A stretch of DNA of 36,517 nucleotides, taken from the NCBI GenBank assembly GCA_020628085.1, contig JAHDFQ010000010.1, positions 4,171-40,687 on the forward strand, read 5' to 3'. Shown in pieces: positions 1 to 8,135 of the stretch. The notes beneath the pieces were generated by a model. It was not told the DNA's origin and made no database searches. It worked only from the letters and a program-made list of their open reading frames with translations. The position numbers were made by a program, and so were the translations under genes. Origin of the DNA: Saprospiraceae bacterium. GTDB lineage: Bacteria; Bacteroidota; Bacteroidia; Chitinophagales; Saprospiraceae. The first letter of the stretch is position 1; each line of letters starts with the position of its first letter.

Positions 1-1148
1 TTTATTTCCTTCAATAAATCTTCGGTTAGCGAAGCATCTTGATTGGATTTTTTTGCCAGTTTGATTGCTTTTTTGGCTGCCTTTTTTGCTTTCTTCTTAT
101 TTCCAGATTTTTTGTACAAAGCCGCCAAGGTATCCATATTGAAATAATCAGCTTTGATTTTGACAGATTGTTTGGCTAAGTCAATACCACCTTGTAATAA
201 TTTTGGATCATCAATAACTTCATAAAAAGTCCATGCTACATCATTCAATTCTGTCGCATCTTCTGCCCCATAGATAGAATAATGGTCAATTGCCGAAGTA
301 GCAAAACCCGCTCGGTCGCCCCGATTACGATAATAAGTCATTCGGTACTTAGAGGATAATTCAGCAGCTTTCTCAGGATAGGCTTGTTCAAATAATCGAT
401 CAATTTGATCTAAGGTCATATCGGGCTGATCGTAAATACTTTGATAAACAATATTTTGTATCTTATCGACTACTGCTTGATCGCCAAATTGTGCCACAAA
501 AGAAGCTCTATTTTTCGTTAAATAGTCAAACATTTTAGAATCTGCATCTTCACAATAACGCATAATGAACTGCTGATTGCCAGGTGTGTCCCAATTTTTC
601 TGTGTCTTCATATATTGAGCCGCAATAGCGTTGTGTGAGCCATCCATCACATCGGCACTCGCTTTGGTATAATTGAGTAAAAAATCAGGATCACGATCAC
701 CACTGGCATAACGCATTTTCATCGCTCCCAAATTACGAGCAGGATCAATAGCAATATTACCTAATTCTATGAACTGATCGGCGTCGTGATAACCCGCTGT
801 TCGATGCACCAATGTTCCATCGGCAGATAAAAATAATAAGGTTGGATATAACTCCACTTTATACTCATTAGCCAACGCAACACCTTCCCCTTTTTCCATA
901 TCCATCTTTACATTGATGAAATTTTTATTATAAAAATCTCCTACTTTTCCTTGTGTAAACGTCTCCTTACTCATTTTTTTACACGGGCCACACCAAGTCG
1001 TGTAAGCATCCATAAAAATAAGTTTATTCTGTTTTTTAGCAGTTGCCAAAATTTCTTCCCAGGTTCCTTTTTCAAAAGAAACACCTGTTTGTGCTTGAAC
1101 TCCAATAACTAAAAACAAGCAAAAAATATTAATAATAATTGACTTCAT
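1..1148 (-). CDS. Periplasmic thioredoxin-fold protein with helical C-terminal region (3' end outside window)
   Basis: The frame is open from the ATG at 1146-1148 to the left edge, so at least 382 residues are present and the C-terminus is missing. Residues 1-20 form a signal peptide ending VQAQ. A thioredoxin domain follows, with the redox motif WCGPC at residues 52-56 and the downstream YPTLLFL segment containing the cis-Pro. The remaining 250 or so residues are helical and Lys/Ala-rich near the end, like TPR solenoids in Bacteroidota thioredoxin-like proteins. It is a clear paralogue of the next gene upstream (1360-2526): the CGPC motifs align and both carry NVKMDMEKG. A role in periplasmic disulfide reduction or isomerisation is known for the fold; the substrate is unknown. 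The 211-bp gap to the paralogue holds a terminator and a CAGAG repeat, so the two are probably separate transcription units. Confidence 0.88.
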   Translation of the reverse strand, partial: MKSIIINIFCLFLVIGVQAQTGVSFEKGTWEEILATAKKQNKLIFMDAYTTWCGPCKKMSKETFTQGKVGDFYNKNFINVKMDMEKGEGVALANEYKVELYPTLLFLSADGTLVHRTAGYHDADQFIELGNIAIDPARNLGAMKMRYASGDRDPDFLLNYTKASADVMDGSHNAIAAQYMKTQKNWDTPGNQQFIMRYCEDADSKMFDYLTKNRASFVAQFGDQAVVDKIQNIVYQSIYDQPDMTLDQIDRLFEQAYPEKAAELSSKYRMTYYRNRGDRAGFATSAIDHYSIYGAEDATELNDVAWTFYEVIDDPKLLQGGIDLAKQSVKIKADYFNMDTLAALYKKSGNKKKAKKAAKKAIKLAKKSNQDASLTEDLLKEI

Positions 1149-1210
1149 TATTTTTTTAAAATGGTTTAGTAGTCAGTCAATTTAATTCTGTCGGGTTTAT
1201 TTTCTTTTTT

Positions 1211-1251
1211 ACCACAGAGTTTCGCAGAGAAATCCGCAGAGTTTAACAGAG
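1211..1251. repeat. Degenerate CGCAGAG-type short repeat
   Basis: The stretch holds four spaced copies of a CAGAG core (CACAGAG, CGCAGAG, CGCAGAG, AACAGAG) at roughly 10-13 base spacing, in the gap between the two thioredoxin paralogues. Similar CTCTGYG-rich interspersed repeats occur in many bacterial genomes (recalled, not checked). No function can be assigned. Confidence 0.45.
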
Positions 1252-1303
1252 CTTTTATAATCGACAATATTAACTTGACTAAGCATTTAGGATGTTAAAA
1301 TAT

Positions 1304-1336
1304 AAATGGAAGGTATTTTCAAAATGCCTTCCATTT
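1304..1336 (-). terminator. Rho-independent terminator after the 1360-2526 gene
   Basis: A 16-base arm (1304-1319) and a 16-base arm (1321-1336) pair completely apart from one G-T wobble, around a single central base. Read on the minus strand, the stem is followed by a T-rich run (TATATTTTAA). It lies 24 bases after the stop codon of the minus-strand thioredoxin gene. Confidence 0.75.
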
Positions 1337-1359
1337 GGTTTATGTTGATGAATAAAATC

Positions 1360-2526
1360 TTAACTCTGCTCTAACTGCTCAATAAAACGATTGATCTGCA
1401 TTTGAGCTCGCTTATCTTCTTTGGTCAAATCCAATGTCTTTTTAGCTATTTTTAAAGCATCTGCATTTTTTCCATTTTCAGATAAAATTTTAGCGTAAGT
1501 GATATAGAATTTTGGTTCTTCGCTGTGATCGACCGCTTTCTTAGCTACTTTTTCAGCAACAGACATCGCATCTTTATTTGTCCCAAAATTTTCTCTAATT
1601 TCCAGTGCCATCCCGTGTAATTTTGCAGCATCATTTTTAGCTTGCTTTTTTACATAATCGTTGCAGCATTTTAAATAATTTTTGGAGTCACCCATTTCTC
1701 GATAATAGACCAAATCTGCGTTGGAATTAAACTTTTTTGCTTCTTGTGGTGCATGTTTTTTCATAGCTGACTTAGCCACTTCCAATAAGTCATCACTTTG
1801 ATATTCTATAGCTTTTTGAACTGTACGCTCACAAGCCTGTTGGATTTTTTTCTGTACGGCTTCTTTTGACGTTAGTTTTTCAATATTCGATCTGTTTTTA
1901 ATCAGCATATCGAATATGCGAGAATCGGCTTCCGAAGCACCTTCTAAAATAAATTTTTGATTAAAATCAGTTGTTAAATCATCCTGCGAATTGAGGTATT
2001 CGTTAGCGATTTTTAGACTTGGTTTATTTGATTTATTCAATGCTTGCACATAATCATACACCAATTGTGGTTCACGATTTCCTTCTTCGTATAGTTTTGC
2101 ATAATCAGCACTATAATCAACTTTAGACAGGGCAAATTTTGCCATTTTCATTAATCCGTCTACCTTTTGTGCTCCTTTTTGTTTATGTACAACTTCTCCA
2201 TTGGGATCTAAGAAAAATAAAGTTGGAAAAGCCGAAACAGGATATTTTCGTCGAAACGTCGGCCCGTCACCTTTTTCCATATCCATCTTTACATTAAGGA
2301 AATTTGCATTAAAAAAGTCACCAACTTTTTGATCTTTGAAAGTAGTTTTAGCCATTCGCTTACATGGGCCACACCACTCTGCGTAAGCATCTACGAAGAT
2401 GACTTTTCCGTCTGCTTGTGCTTTTTCGAGTGCTTCTTCCCATGAGCCATGAAAAAACTCAATGCCTTGCGAAAAGCTATTAGTTTGAATCATTAAAAAA
2501 GAAAATATGAACAATAGGATTCTCAT
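1360..2526 (-). CDS. Periplasmic thioredoxin-fold protein with helical C-terminal region
   Basis: This is a 388-residue protein. Residues 1-20 are a signal peptide (hydrophobic core, then SFSQ). The thioredoxin domain has the CGPC motif at residues 52-55 (AEWCGPCKRM), and FPTLFFLDPNGEVV follows with the cis-Pro. From about residue 140 to the end it is helical and Lys-rich, probably TPR-like. The cysteine motif is the classical reducing type, so a role in periplasmic thiol reduction is likely (family knowledge); the partner is unknown. It is a tandem paralogue of the truncated gene at 1-1148 in the same orientation. The start is the ATG at 2524-2526, immediately before the signal peptide. A terminator follows at 1304-1336, and 574 bp separate it from the divergent mreB. 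Confidence 0.9.
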   Translation of the reverse strand: MRILLFIFSFLMIQTNSFSQGIEFFHGSWEEALEKAQADGKVIFVDAYAEWCGPCKRMAKTTFKDQKVGDFFNANFLNVKMDMEKGDGPTFRRKYPVSAFPTLFFLDPNGEVVHKQKGAQKVDGLMKMAKFALSKVDYSADYAKLYEEGNREPQLVYDYVQALNKSNKPSLKIANEYLNSQDDLTTDFNQKFILEGASEADSRIFDMLIKNRSNIEKLTSKEAVQKKIQQACERTVQKAIEYQSDDLLEVAKSAMKKHAPQEAKKFNSNADLVYYREMGDSKNYLKCCNDYVKKQAKNDAAKLHGMALEIRENFGTNKDAMSVAEKVAKKAVDHSEEPKFYITYAKILSENGKNADALKIAKKTLDLTKEDKRAQMQINRFIEQLEQS

Positions 2527-3100
2527 AAATAAAATTTATTTGTTGATGTGAAATCTAGTTATTTATAGTTATTTAAACACAAGATACAGCAAAAATGATG
2601 CGCTTGCACGAAATTAAATGTTGGTAGGAGACAGTAGATAGGACTTTAACTTTTTTTAACAAAATAAGTAGGCTACTCTACGATAAATTAAACGGATAAA
2701 ATACTAATTTTTAAAGATAGATGTTTCAGTTGAATAGAAAAAAGACAAGCTCATATTAAAATAAAACCTCATAAGAAAACAGAAGTATCAGGGGATACCC
2801 TAGAATCTATCGTTTATTTTAAAAGAAGCGACTTTTTATTTTTGTTTGAATTAGAAAATGAGTAGTTTTAAAAATTCTAATTAAAACTCAAAATGCTATG
2901 TAACAATGCTTTTGGGTTTTTGTTAATGGAAAAAGAAGATTTATGGACTTTGAACATATTCATACGCTATATTTTTTACTTTTCCCTCAAAATTTTATTC
3001 TTTTGTAATGACTTATTGATTGCAACAACAATAGGTTACTGTCAAATAATTATACAGCAGATGAATGCTGCTTCACTAGCTTATTCAAGAGACAGATTTG
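2527..3100. other. Long divergent intergenic region upstream of mreB
   Basis: About 570 bp lie between the divergent thioredoxin gene and mreB, and no convincing gene is visible. A 73-codon frame at 2893-3114 overlaps the mreB start but has no recognisable features. A TATTTTTG sequence at 2837-2844 fits the Bacteroidota -7 box TAnnTTTG, but no good -33 TTG sits at the usual distance. It is therefore only a weak candidate for the mreB promoter and would leave a leader of about 250 bases. Confidence 0.5.
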
Positions 3101-4132
3101 ATGAAGTTTTTTAACTTTTTTACGCAAGAAATTGCGATAGATTTAGGTACTGCCAATACACTTATCATTCAAGATGGTAAGGTTGTCATAGATGAGCCAT
3201 CTATCGTGGCCATCAATCGTCGAACAGGCGAAACCATCGCTGTGGGTTTGAAGGCGATGCAGATGCACGAGAAAACACACGAAGACATTAAAACGGTTCG
3301 TCCGTTGAAAGATGGTGTGATTGCCGATTTTACAGCAGCGGAAAGTATGATTGAAGGCTTGATCCGATTGATTGGTAACAAACGTCGGTTTTTCTCTCAT
3401 ATGAAAATGGTGATTTGTATACCTTCTGGTATTACAGAAGTAGAAAAAAGAGCCGTTTTTGAATCTGCAGATCATGTAGATTCTAAAGAAACTTATTTGA
3501 TATACGAACCTATGGCTGCTGCACTAGGAATTGGTCTAGATGTGGAAGAACCGATCGGTAATATGATTATTGATATAGGAGGAGGAACGACTGAAATTGC
3601 GGTGATTGCACTTTCGGGTATCGTATGCGATCAATCTATTCGGATTGCTGGAGATGAGTTCACGATGGATATTATGAACTATATGAAACGCCAGCATAAT
3701 ATTTTGATTGGGGAACGAACAGCAGAGCAAGTCAAAATTCATGTGGGTTCAGCCTTGCCAGAATTGGAAAATCCACCAGAAGATTATGCTGTAAATGGAC
3801 GAGACTTGATGACAGGTATTCCAAAACAAATTACGATTTCGTATCAAGAAATTGCTTTGTCTTTGGATAAGTCTATTTCTAAAATAGAAGAGGCTGTTTT
3901 GAAAGCCTTGGAAGTAACACCGCCCGAATTAGCATCAGATATTTATAAAACAGGTTTATATTTAACAGGAGGTGGAGCTTTACTGCGTGGTTTGGATATT
4001 AGAATTGCGAGCAAAACCAAATTAAATGTTCATATTGCTGATGATCCGTTGCGTGCTGTAGTACGTGGAACGGGAATCGCACTTAAAAACACGGATCGCT
4101 TTTCCTTTTTGATAGATCGTAAAAGCGTTTAA
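3101..4132 (+). CDS. mreB: Rod shape-determining protein MreB
   Basis: MreB is the bacterial actin homologue that polymerises under the inner membrane and positions the elongasome for lateral wall synthesis. The 343-residue product matches the family length. The N-terminal FFNFFTQEIAIDLGTANTLI contains the phosphate-1 loop, MIIDIGGGTTEIAVIALSG is the phosphate-2 region, and LTGGGALLRGLD is the adenosine-motif region. I chose the ATG at 3101; a TTG codon directly before it (3098) would add one Met and is less likely. It is the first gene of mreBCD, but a terminator-like hairpin lies 10 bases after its stop, so mreB may be expressed above mreCD. Confidence 0.97.
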   Translation: MKFFNFFTQEIAIDLGTANTLIIQDGKVVIDEPSIVAINRRTGETIAVGLKAMQMHEKTHEDIKTVRPLKDGVIADFTAAESMIEGLIRLIGNKRRFFSHMKMVICIPSGITEVEKRAVFESADHVDSKETYLIYEPMAAALGIGLDVEEPIGNMIIDIGGGTTEIAVIALSGIVCDQSIRIAGDEFTMDIMNYMKRQHNILIGERTAEQVKIHVGSALPELENPPEDYAVNGRDLMTGIPKQITISYQEIALSLDKSISKIEEAVLKALEVTPPELASDIYKTGLYLTGGGALLRGLDIRIASKTKLNVHIADDPLRAVVRGTGIALKNTDRFSFLIDRKSV

Positions 4133-4142
4133 ATTATATAAG

Positions 4143-4178
4143 TGATCCGTATTGTTCATAGATAATACGGATCATTTT
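4143..4178 (+). terminator. Terminator-like hairpin between mreB and mreC
   Basis: A perfect 11-bp inverted repeat (4143-4153 with 4164-4174) has a 10-base loop and is followed directly by TTTT (4175-4178). The short T-run suggests partial termination or attenuation rather than a full stop, since mreC follows in the same direction. It also argues against the upstream TTG (4152) as mreC start, because that codon lies in the stem. Confidence 0.6.
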
Positions 4179-4193
4179 ACACACAATCCTCAG

Positions 4194-5027
4194 ATGAGAA
4201 ACCTTATTGTTCTCTTACTTCGATATGGTGGGTTCATCGTTTTTCTGGTTTTAGAAATATTTTGCATGTTCCTCGTTGTACGCTACAATCGTACACAGCG
4301 AGAGATTTATGTCAACTCTTCAAATGTTTTTTCAGGTTCACTCAACACCAAAGTTTCTAATGTAACTCGATATTTTAATTTGACCAATACTTCTGATAGT
4401 TTGGCCGTAGAGAACGCACGGTTGTATGAGAAGTTGAGTAACTTGGATTTGGATCGCTTGATGAAAGATTCAGTTTATGTAGCATCGGATTCCGTCAATC
4501 AATTTCGGTTTATCTCGGCACGAATTATCAATAATTCTATTAATAAAAATAATAATTTTCTGACTATCAAGAAAGGTCGATTGGATGGTATTAAACCTCG
4601 TCAGGGTGTGGTGAGTGATAAAGGCGTGGTTGGTATTGTGAGAAATGTGAGTGACCATTTTGCAACGGTTTTGTCTGTATTGCATCGACAAATACGAATC
4701 AATGCGGCAGTCAAAAGAACCAATAATTTTGGAGCAATTGCTTGGCGTGGAAATGATCCTACTATTGTTAAATTGGAAGATATTCCGACACATGCCAGAC
4801 CTATTGTTGGCGATACGATTATTACTAGCGGAAACACTTCCCGTTTTCCAAAAGGCATTACGTTGGGTGTTATAGATACGTTTTGGCGAGCTTCTGGAAG
4901 TAATTTTTACGATATAGAAGTCAAGTTAACCAATGATTTTAACAGTTTGGAATATGTTTATGTGATCGACAACGAATACATTGAAGAACAACTAGAACTT
5001 GAACAACAATTGATAGATGAACAGTGA
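4194..5027 (+). CDS. mreC: Rod shape-determining protein MreC
   Basis: MreC is a single-pass inner-membrane protein that links MreB filaments to periplasmic PBP2. From the ATG at 4194 the protein has 277 residues. A transmembrane helix lies at about residues 5-27 (LLRYGGFIVFLVLEIFCMFLVV), then a helical segment with SLAVENARLYEKLSNL, then the beta-rich MreC core with KKGRLDGIKPRQGVVSDKGVVG, typical of the family. A longer frame starts at TTG 4152, but its added residues are hydrophilic and lie over a terminator-like hairpin, whereas MRNLIVLLLRYGGF is the usual Bacteroidota start. The 3' end overlaps mreD by 11 bases, indicating translational coupling. The C-terminus is rich in Glu and Gln. 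Confidence 0.94.
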   Translation: MRNLIVLLLRYGGFIVFLVLEIFCMFLVVRYNRTQREIYVNSSNVFSGSLNTKVSNVTRYFNLTNTSDSLAVENARLYEKLSNLDLDRLMKDSVYVASDSVNQFRFISARIINNSINKNNNFLTIKKGRLDGIKPRQGVVSDKGVVGIVRNVSDHFATVLSVLHRQIRINAAVKRTNNFGAIAWRGNDPTIVKLEDIPTHARPIVGDTIITSGNTSRFPKGITLGVIDTFWRASGSNFYDIEVKLTNDFNSLEYVYVIDNEYIEEQLELEQQLIDEQ

Positions 5028-5541
5028 TTTAATCAGAAATATTTGGCGTTTTGTACTTTTAGTATTGCTCCAGGGTCTAGTTTTTAAACGAATTTCTCCT
5101 GACGGAAGCCTGTTCTATTATGTTAGTTTCATCATTTTTCCGTTGTTTATTTTTCTCTTGCCTTTCCGAACACCAACCGTTTTATTAATTTTTATTGGGT
5201 TTTTAACAGGGCTTAGTGTTGATTTACTATTTTATGATTCACCTGGTGTACACGCTAGTACCTGTGTTTTTTCTGCATTTATACGTCCTTTAGTGTTACA
5301 GATTTTAGAACCTAAAAGTGGGTATAATCTCAATCAAAGTCCTGTGAAGCGACAATTGGGCATGGGCTGGTTTTTACCTTATGTTTCGATTATGCTCTTC
5401 TTACATTTATTTTTTTACTTTTCTGTAGAAGTATTTACATTCGTATATATCGGACAAATTTTACTTAAAACGATTTTGAGCTTCTTCTTTTCTTTGCTAT
5501 TTATAATAGCGTATATGTATGTCTTTGATCCAGAAGAATAA
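5017..5541 (+). CDS. mreD: Rod shape-determining protein MreD
   Basis: MreD is a small integral-membrane partner of MreC in the elongasome. The 174-residue product is almost wholly hydrophobic, with about five transmembrane segments (for example LLVLLQGLVF, FIIFPLFIFLLPF, LLIFIGFLTGLSVDLLFYD). The segment FLTGLSVDLLFYDSPGVHA is the conserved MreD region. The ATG at 5017 lies inside mreC (11-base overlap), so translation is coupled. In many Bacteroidota the PBP2 gene mrdA and rodA follow; here the operon ends and a convergent gene finishes only 14 bases downstream, with no clear terminator in the gap. Confidence 0.92.
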   Translation: MNSDLIRNIWRFVLLVLLQGLVFKRISPDGSLFYYVSFIIFPLFIFLLPFRTPTVLLIFIGFLTGLSVDLLFYDSPGVHASTCVFSAFIRPLVLQILEPKSGYNLNQSPVKRQLGMGWFLPYVSIMLFLHLFFYFSVEVFTFVYIGQILLKTILSFFFSLLFIIAYMYVFDPEE

Positions 5542-5555
5542 ACATAACTTTTATT

Positions 5556-6152
5556 TTACCTCTTTTTAATTTTGTTCCAAGTATCATACAAAGTCTCTTG
5601 ACTAGGTCGATTTTTAGGGACTTCTCGTAGTGGTTCACATGCTTTGAGGTGTTGGTGACAATCGTTTGGAAGGGTTTGATATAACTGTGTTCCTTTTGTT
5701 TTCCAATCAATCATTTTATCTGAAACTTCTTTAATGATTTTGGCAGGGTTACCGACCAGCAAACTACGTCTAGGAATGATAGCATTGGCTTTTACAAACG
5801 ATAATGCTCCTACAATAGATTCCTCTCCGAGTTCCACATTGTCCATAATTACAGCGTTCATTCCCACCATACAATTCCGTCCGATTTGGGCACCGTGGAT
5901 AATCGCTCCATGTCCAATATGCGCCGACTCCTTCAAGCGCACCGTAACACCGGGAAACATATGAATCGTACAGTTTTCTTGTACATTACAGCCATCTTCA
6001 ATGACAATACCACCCCAATCGCCACGGATAGCTGCCCCTGGACCGATGTACACATTTTTTCCAATAATTACATTGCCTGTGACGGTTGCCTGTGGGTGCA
6101 CAAATGCAGTTGGATCAACAACGGGGACAAAACCTTTAAATTCGTAAATCAT
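5556..6152 (-). CDS. paaY: Gamma-carbonic-anhydrase-like hexapeptide-repeat protein (PaaY type)
   Basis: This is a left-handed beta-helix protein of the gamma-carbonic anhydrase superfamily, 198 residues from the ATG at 6152. Hexapeptide repeats run from about residue 20 to 125. Three likely zinc ligands are visible: His64 (in TIH), His81 and His86 (in GHGAIIH). The overall sequence, including RGDWGGIVIEDG near residue 44 and the C-terminal LVGNPAKIIKEVSD and ACEPLREV, resembles E. coli PaaY, a thioesterase or carbonic-anhydrase-like accessory protein of phenylacetate degradation. No other paa gene is in the window, so the substrate is open; the symbol indicates family resemblance. A frame extending to TTG 6170 is less likely than the ATG. 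It is convergent with mreD. Confidence 0.88.
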   Translation of the reverse strand: MIYEFKGFVPVVDPTAFVHPQATVTGNVIIGKNVYIGPGAAIRGDWGGIVIEDGCNVQENCTIHMFPGVTVRLKESAHIGHGAIIHGAQIGRNCMVGMNAVIMDNVELGEESIVGALSFVKANAIIPRRSLLVGNPAKIIKEVSDKMIDWKTKGTQLYQTLPNDCHQHLKACEPLREVPKNRPSQETLYDTWNKIKKR

Positions 6153-6170
6153 AATTGAAAATTTAAACAA

Positions 6171-6204
6171 AAATAGCAGACATTTTGATAAATGCCTGCT
6201 ATTT
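6171..6204 (-). terminator. Rho-independent terminator after the esterase gene
   Basis: Two 15-base arms (6171-6185 and 6190-6204) pair at 14 positions around a TGAT loop. On the minus strand the stem is followed by a T-rich run (ATTTTTGTTT). It sits 27 bases after the stop codon of the 6232-7386 gene. Confidence 0.75.
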
Positions 6205-6231
6205 CAAATTGTAAATCGAATCAGAATTACT

Positions 6232-7386
6232 CTATCTCGTTTTCAATACTTTATAGGTTTGATTTCCTACTTTTAGAAAATACATATTAGCTGGTAAATT
6301 CGATAGATCAATACGTTGATTACTACTTTGTAAAACACCTTCTGCTTGTATGATCCCCATCATAGAAACCACTTGATAATTTGTTGGAGACGTAATATCA
6401 CCTTCTACCTGAATGAAATTCTGGGTTGGATTTGGGGAAATTTTTAATGAACGAACGAGCACACTTTCCGTACTTGTTGTGATTGGCCCATTCAAATCAT
6501 ACTGAGAGAAAAACTCCCAAATTCGTTCAGAAGCATTAAAATCTAAATTAGTATTTAGACCAGGGAGAAGGATTGATGTACCAGGCCAGGTATGTCCACC
6601 ATCTTCAATTCTATAATGCTCCGCAGTTACACCAAGGTCACCGTTTTCATACACAAATCGAGTTGCTGTACTGCCATCATCCATATTTGTATCTGGAACA
6701 GCTATTTCCACAGGCTCTTCATTACAGTTATTAAAATCTACCCAATAGTCCATAACATCATCAATAGAACGTGTCCAAATATCACCTTCGTAAGGTACTG
6801 TCGCATCATTCGTTCCATGAATTTGCATAATAGGCATTGGATGCTGCGGATCACAATTATCGTAAGTACTTGGACTCATTGATCCTGTTACAGATGCCAC
6901 CGCCGCTATTTTTTCGCTCAATTGACAAGCTAATAGAAAACTCATGTAGCCGCCATTTGACATACCTGTAGAATACACCCGATCTGTATTGATATTAAAT
7001 TCAGCAGCCATAGTGTCTATTATAGCAGCTGAAAATCCGATATCATCTACGGTACTTCCTGTTGTAAAACCACCCACATTAAAGTGCGTTGAAGTATTAC
7101 CGCCTCCAAGGTCAAGCGTTGTTCCTTGTGGATATACAACAATAAAATTATTATTCTCCGCTACATTGTTAAAGCCACTGTAAAAGAGTTGTTCAAAGGC
7201 ATTGCTTCCAAACCCATGAAAATTTAATACCATAGGTATAGGGCTGTCAGCTGAGTACCCAGAAGGAATATAAGCACTATATTGTCTAGTCAACCCATCA
7301 TGTTCGAGTGACAAATTTAGACTTTCCTGTGCTATCATAGCAGCAGATGAAATGATTAGAAATACAAAGAGTAGTAATTTTTTCAT
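6232..7386 (-). CDS. Secreted PHB-depolymerase/feruloyl-esterase-like hydrolase with T9SS sorting domain
   Basis: The 384-residue protein has a signal peptide (residues 1-19, ending MIAQ) and an alpha/beta-hydrolase domain of the poly(3-hydroxybutyrate) depolymerase / CE1 esterase type. Visible catalytic features are the nucleophile Ser143 in GMSNGG, Asp194 in HGTNDATVPY, His265 in GGHTWPG, and the oxyanion-hole segment NFHGFGS. Residues from about 313 on form a type A T9SS sorting domain (ISPNPTQNFIQVEG, then LPANMYFLKV and a basic end), so the enzyme should cross the outer membrane by T9SS and be surface-attached or released. The substrate may be an ester in polysaccharide or polyester; sequence alone does not decide. 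It starts 11 bases after the hypothetical gene at 7398-7991 and is probably co-transcribed with it. Confidence 0.9.
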   Translation of the reverse strand: MKKLLLFVFLIISSAAMIAQESLNLSLEHDGLTRQYSAYIPSGYSADSPIPMVLNFHGFGSNAFEQLFYSGFNNVAENNNFIVVYPQGTTLDLGGGNTSTHFNVGGFTTGSTVDDIGFSAAIIDTMAAEFNINTDRVYSTGMSNGGYMSFLLACQLSEKIAAVASVTGSMSPSTYDNCDPQHPMPIMQIHGTNDATVPYEGDIWTRSIDDVMDYWVDFNNCNEEPVEIAVPDTNMDDGSTATRFVYENGDLGVTAEHYRIEDGGHTWPGTSILLPGLNTNLDFNASERIWEFFSQYDLNGPITTSTESVLVRSLKISPNPTQNFIQVEGDITSPTNYQVVSMMGIIQAEGVLQSSNQRIDLSNLPANMYFLKVGNQTYKVLKTR

Positions 7387-7397
7387 AGAGTTTATTT

Positions 7398-7991
7398 TTA
7401 ATGTAAAATGTGTTGCATTAGTGCTTCAAAACGACTAGCATCAGCGTATAGATGATCCTTATAAATCGTTGCTGAAAACTTTAATTGATGTACTTTTTCG
7501 TTTTTAAATAAGAGTTCTATTTTGATATTACCGAATTTCTGATTGATCTTTTCGCCTTCCTTAAAAATAGGTTGCGGTTTTAGATAATGCCGCTCAACCG
7601 TTTCCACCCAATTGGGACGATTGTAACTTCGGACATCTGATAATTGCTTTAGATAAGATAATTCTAAAACTTTATCTTTCAAATAATCCAACAAAAACTG
7701 CCCCTCTTGATTGGTATAATTGGTCTTATAAAAATGAATAACAAAACCTTTTGAGGAAGGTGTATTTAAAAAATCAATGCCTTTATCAATGTCATTGGGA
7801 CTCGTTAGGTAAATAGCATATTGTTCTGATAACCAATTGAATAAACGTTTTTTAACTAAGCGATTCACCCACAACTCATATTGCTGTATAAACTCCGCCT
7901 CTCGCTGTATCAAATGATGAATAGCGGGTTGGGCAGGTGTGCTTTTTTCCGATTCTTGGAAAAGGTTTTTAATGGTATCCCAAAATTTCAT
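7398..7991 (-). CDS. Hypothetical protein
   Basis: I do not recognise this 197-residue protein. It starts at the ATG at 7991 (MKFWDTIKNLF); a frame extending upstream to 8015 begins with a non-ATG codon and adds seven residues without support. It has no signal peptide, no membrane segment and no clear catalytic motif. It is rich in charged and aromatic residues, is predicted to be helical in the first half, and ends with a region that looks like alternating strands (GNIKIELLFKNEKVHQLKFSATIYKD). It is probably cytoplasmic. Its stop lies 11 bases before the start of the T9SS esterase, so it is likely the first gene of a two-gene operon. Confidence 0.75.
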   Translation of the reverse strand: MKFWDTIKNLFQESEKSTPAQPAIHHLIQREAEFIQQYELWVNRLVKKRLFNWLSEQYAIYLTSPNDIDKGIDFLNTPSSKGFVIHFYKTNYTNQEGQFLLDYLKDKVLELSYLKQLSDVRSYNRPNWVETVERHYLKPQPIFKEGEKINQKFGNIKIELLFKNEKVHQLKFSATIYKDHLYADASRFEALMQHILH

Positions 7992-8070
7992 GTATTGGAT
8001 TTTGATAGAAAACAAGTGTTTTCTGTATCTAATACAATAGATTGGTTTGATTGTTTATAAAAAGAATATC

Positions 8071-8108
8071 GAAACCCGTCTTTCAGTCATCACTAAAAGA
8101 CGGGTTTC
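8071..8108 (-). terminator. Rho-independent terminator after the arylsulfotransferase-like pair
   Basis: A perfect 13-bp stem (8071-8083 with 8096-8108) has a 12-base loop. On the minus strand it lies 27 bases after the stop of the 8136-9794 gene and is followed by a moderately T-rich stretch (GATATTCTTTTTAT). Confidence 0.75.
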
Positions 8109-8135
8109 TAACTAGTTCTTATTTTAAAGATGGAT

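Noticed and set aside
2893-3114. 73-codon plus-strand frame upstream of and overlapping mreB
   Set aside because: No domain, signal or homology-like pattern; it is AT-rich leader sequence and overlaps the well-supported mreB start.
3143-3475. 110-codon antisense frame within mreB
   Set aside because: It is a shadow of the conserved mreB coding frame.
5556-6152. Phenylacetate degradation cluster suggested by the PaaY-like protein
   Set aside because: No other paa genes are in the window; PaaY-like proteins occur widely without the pathway.
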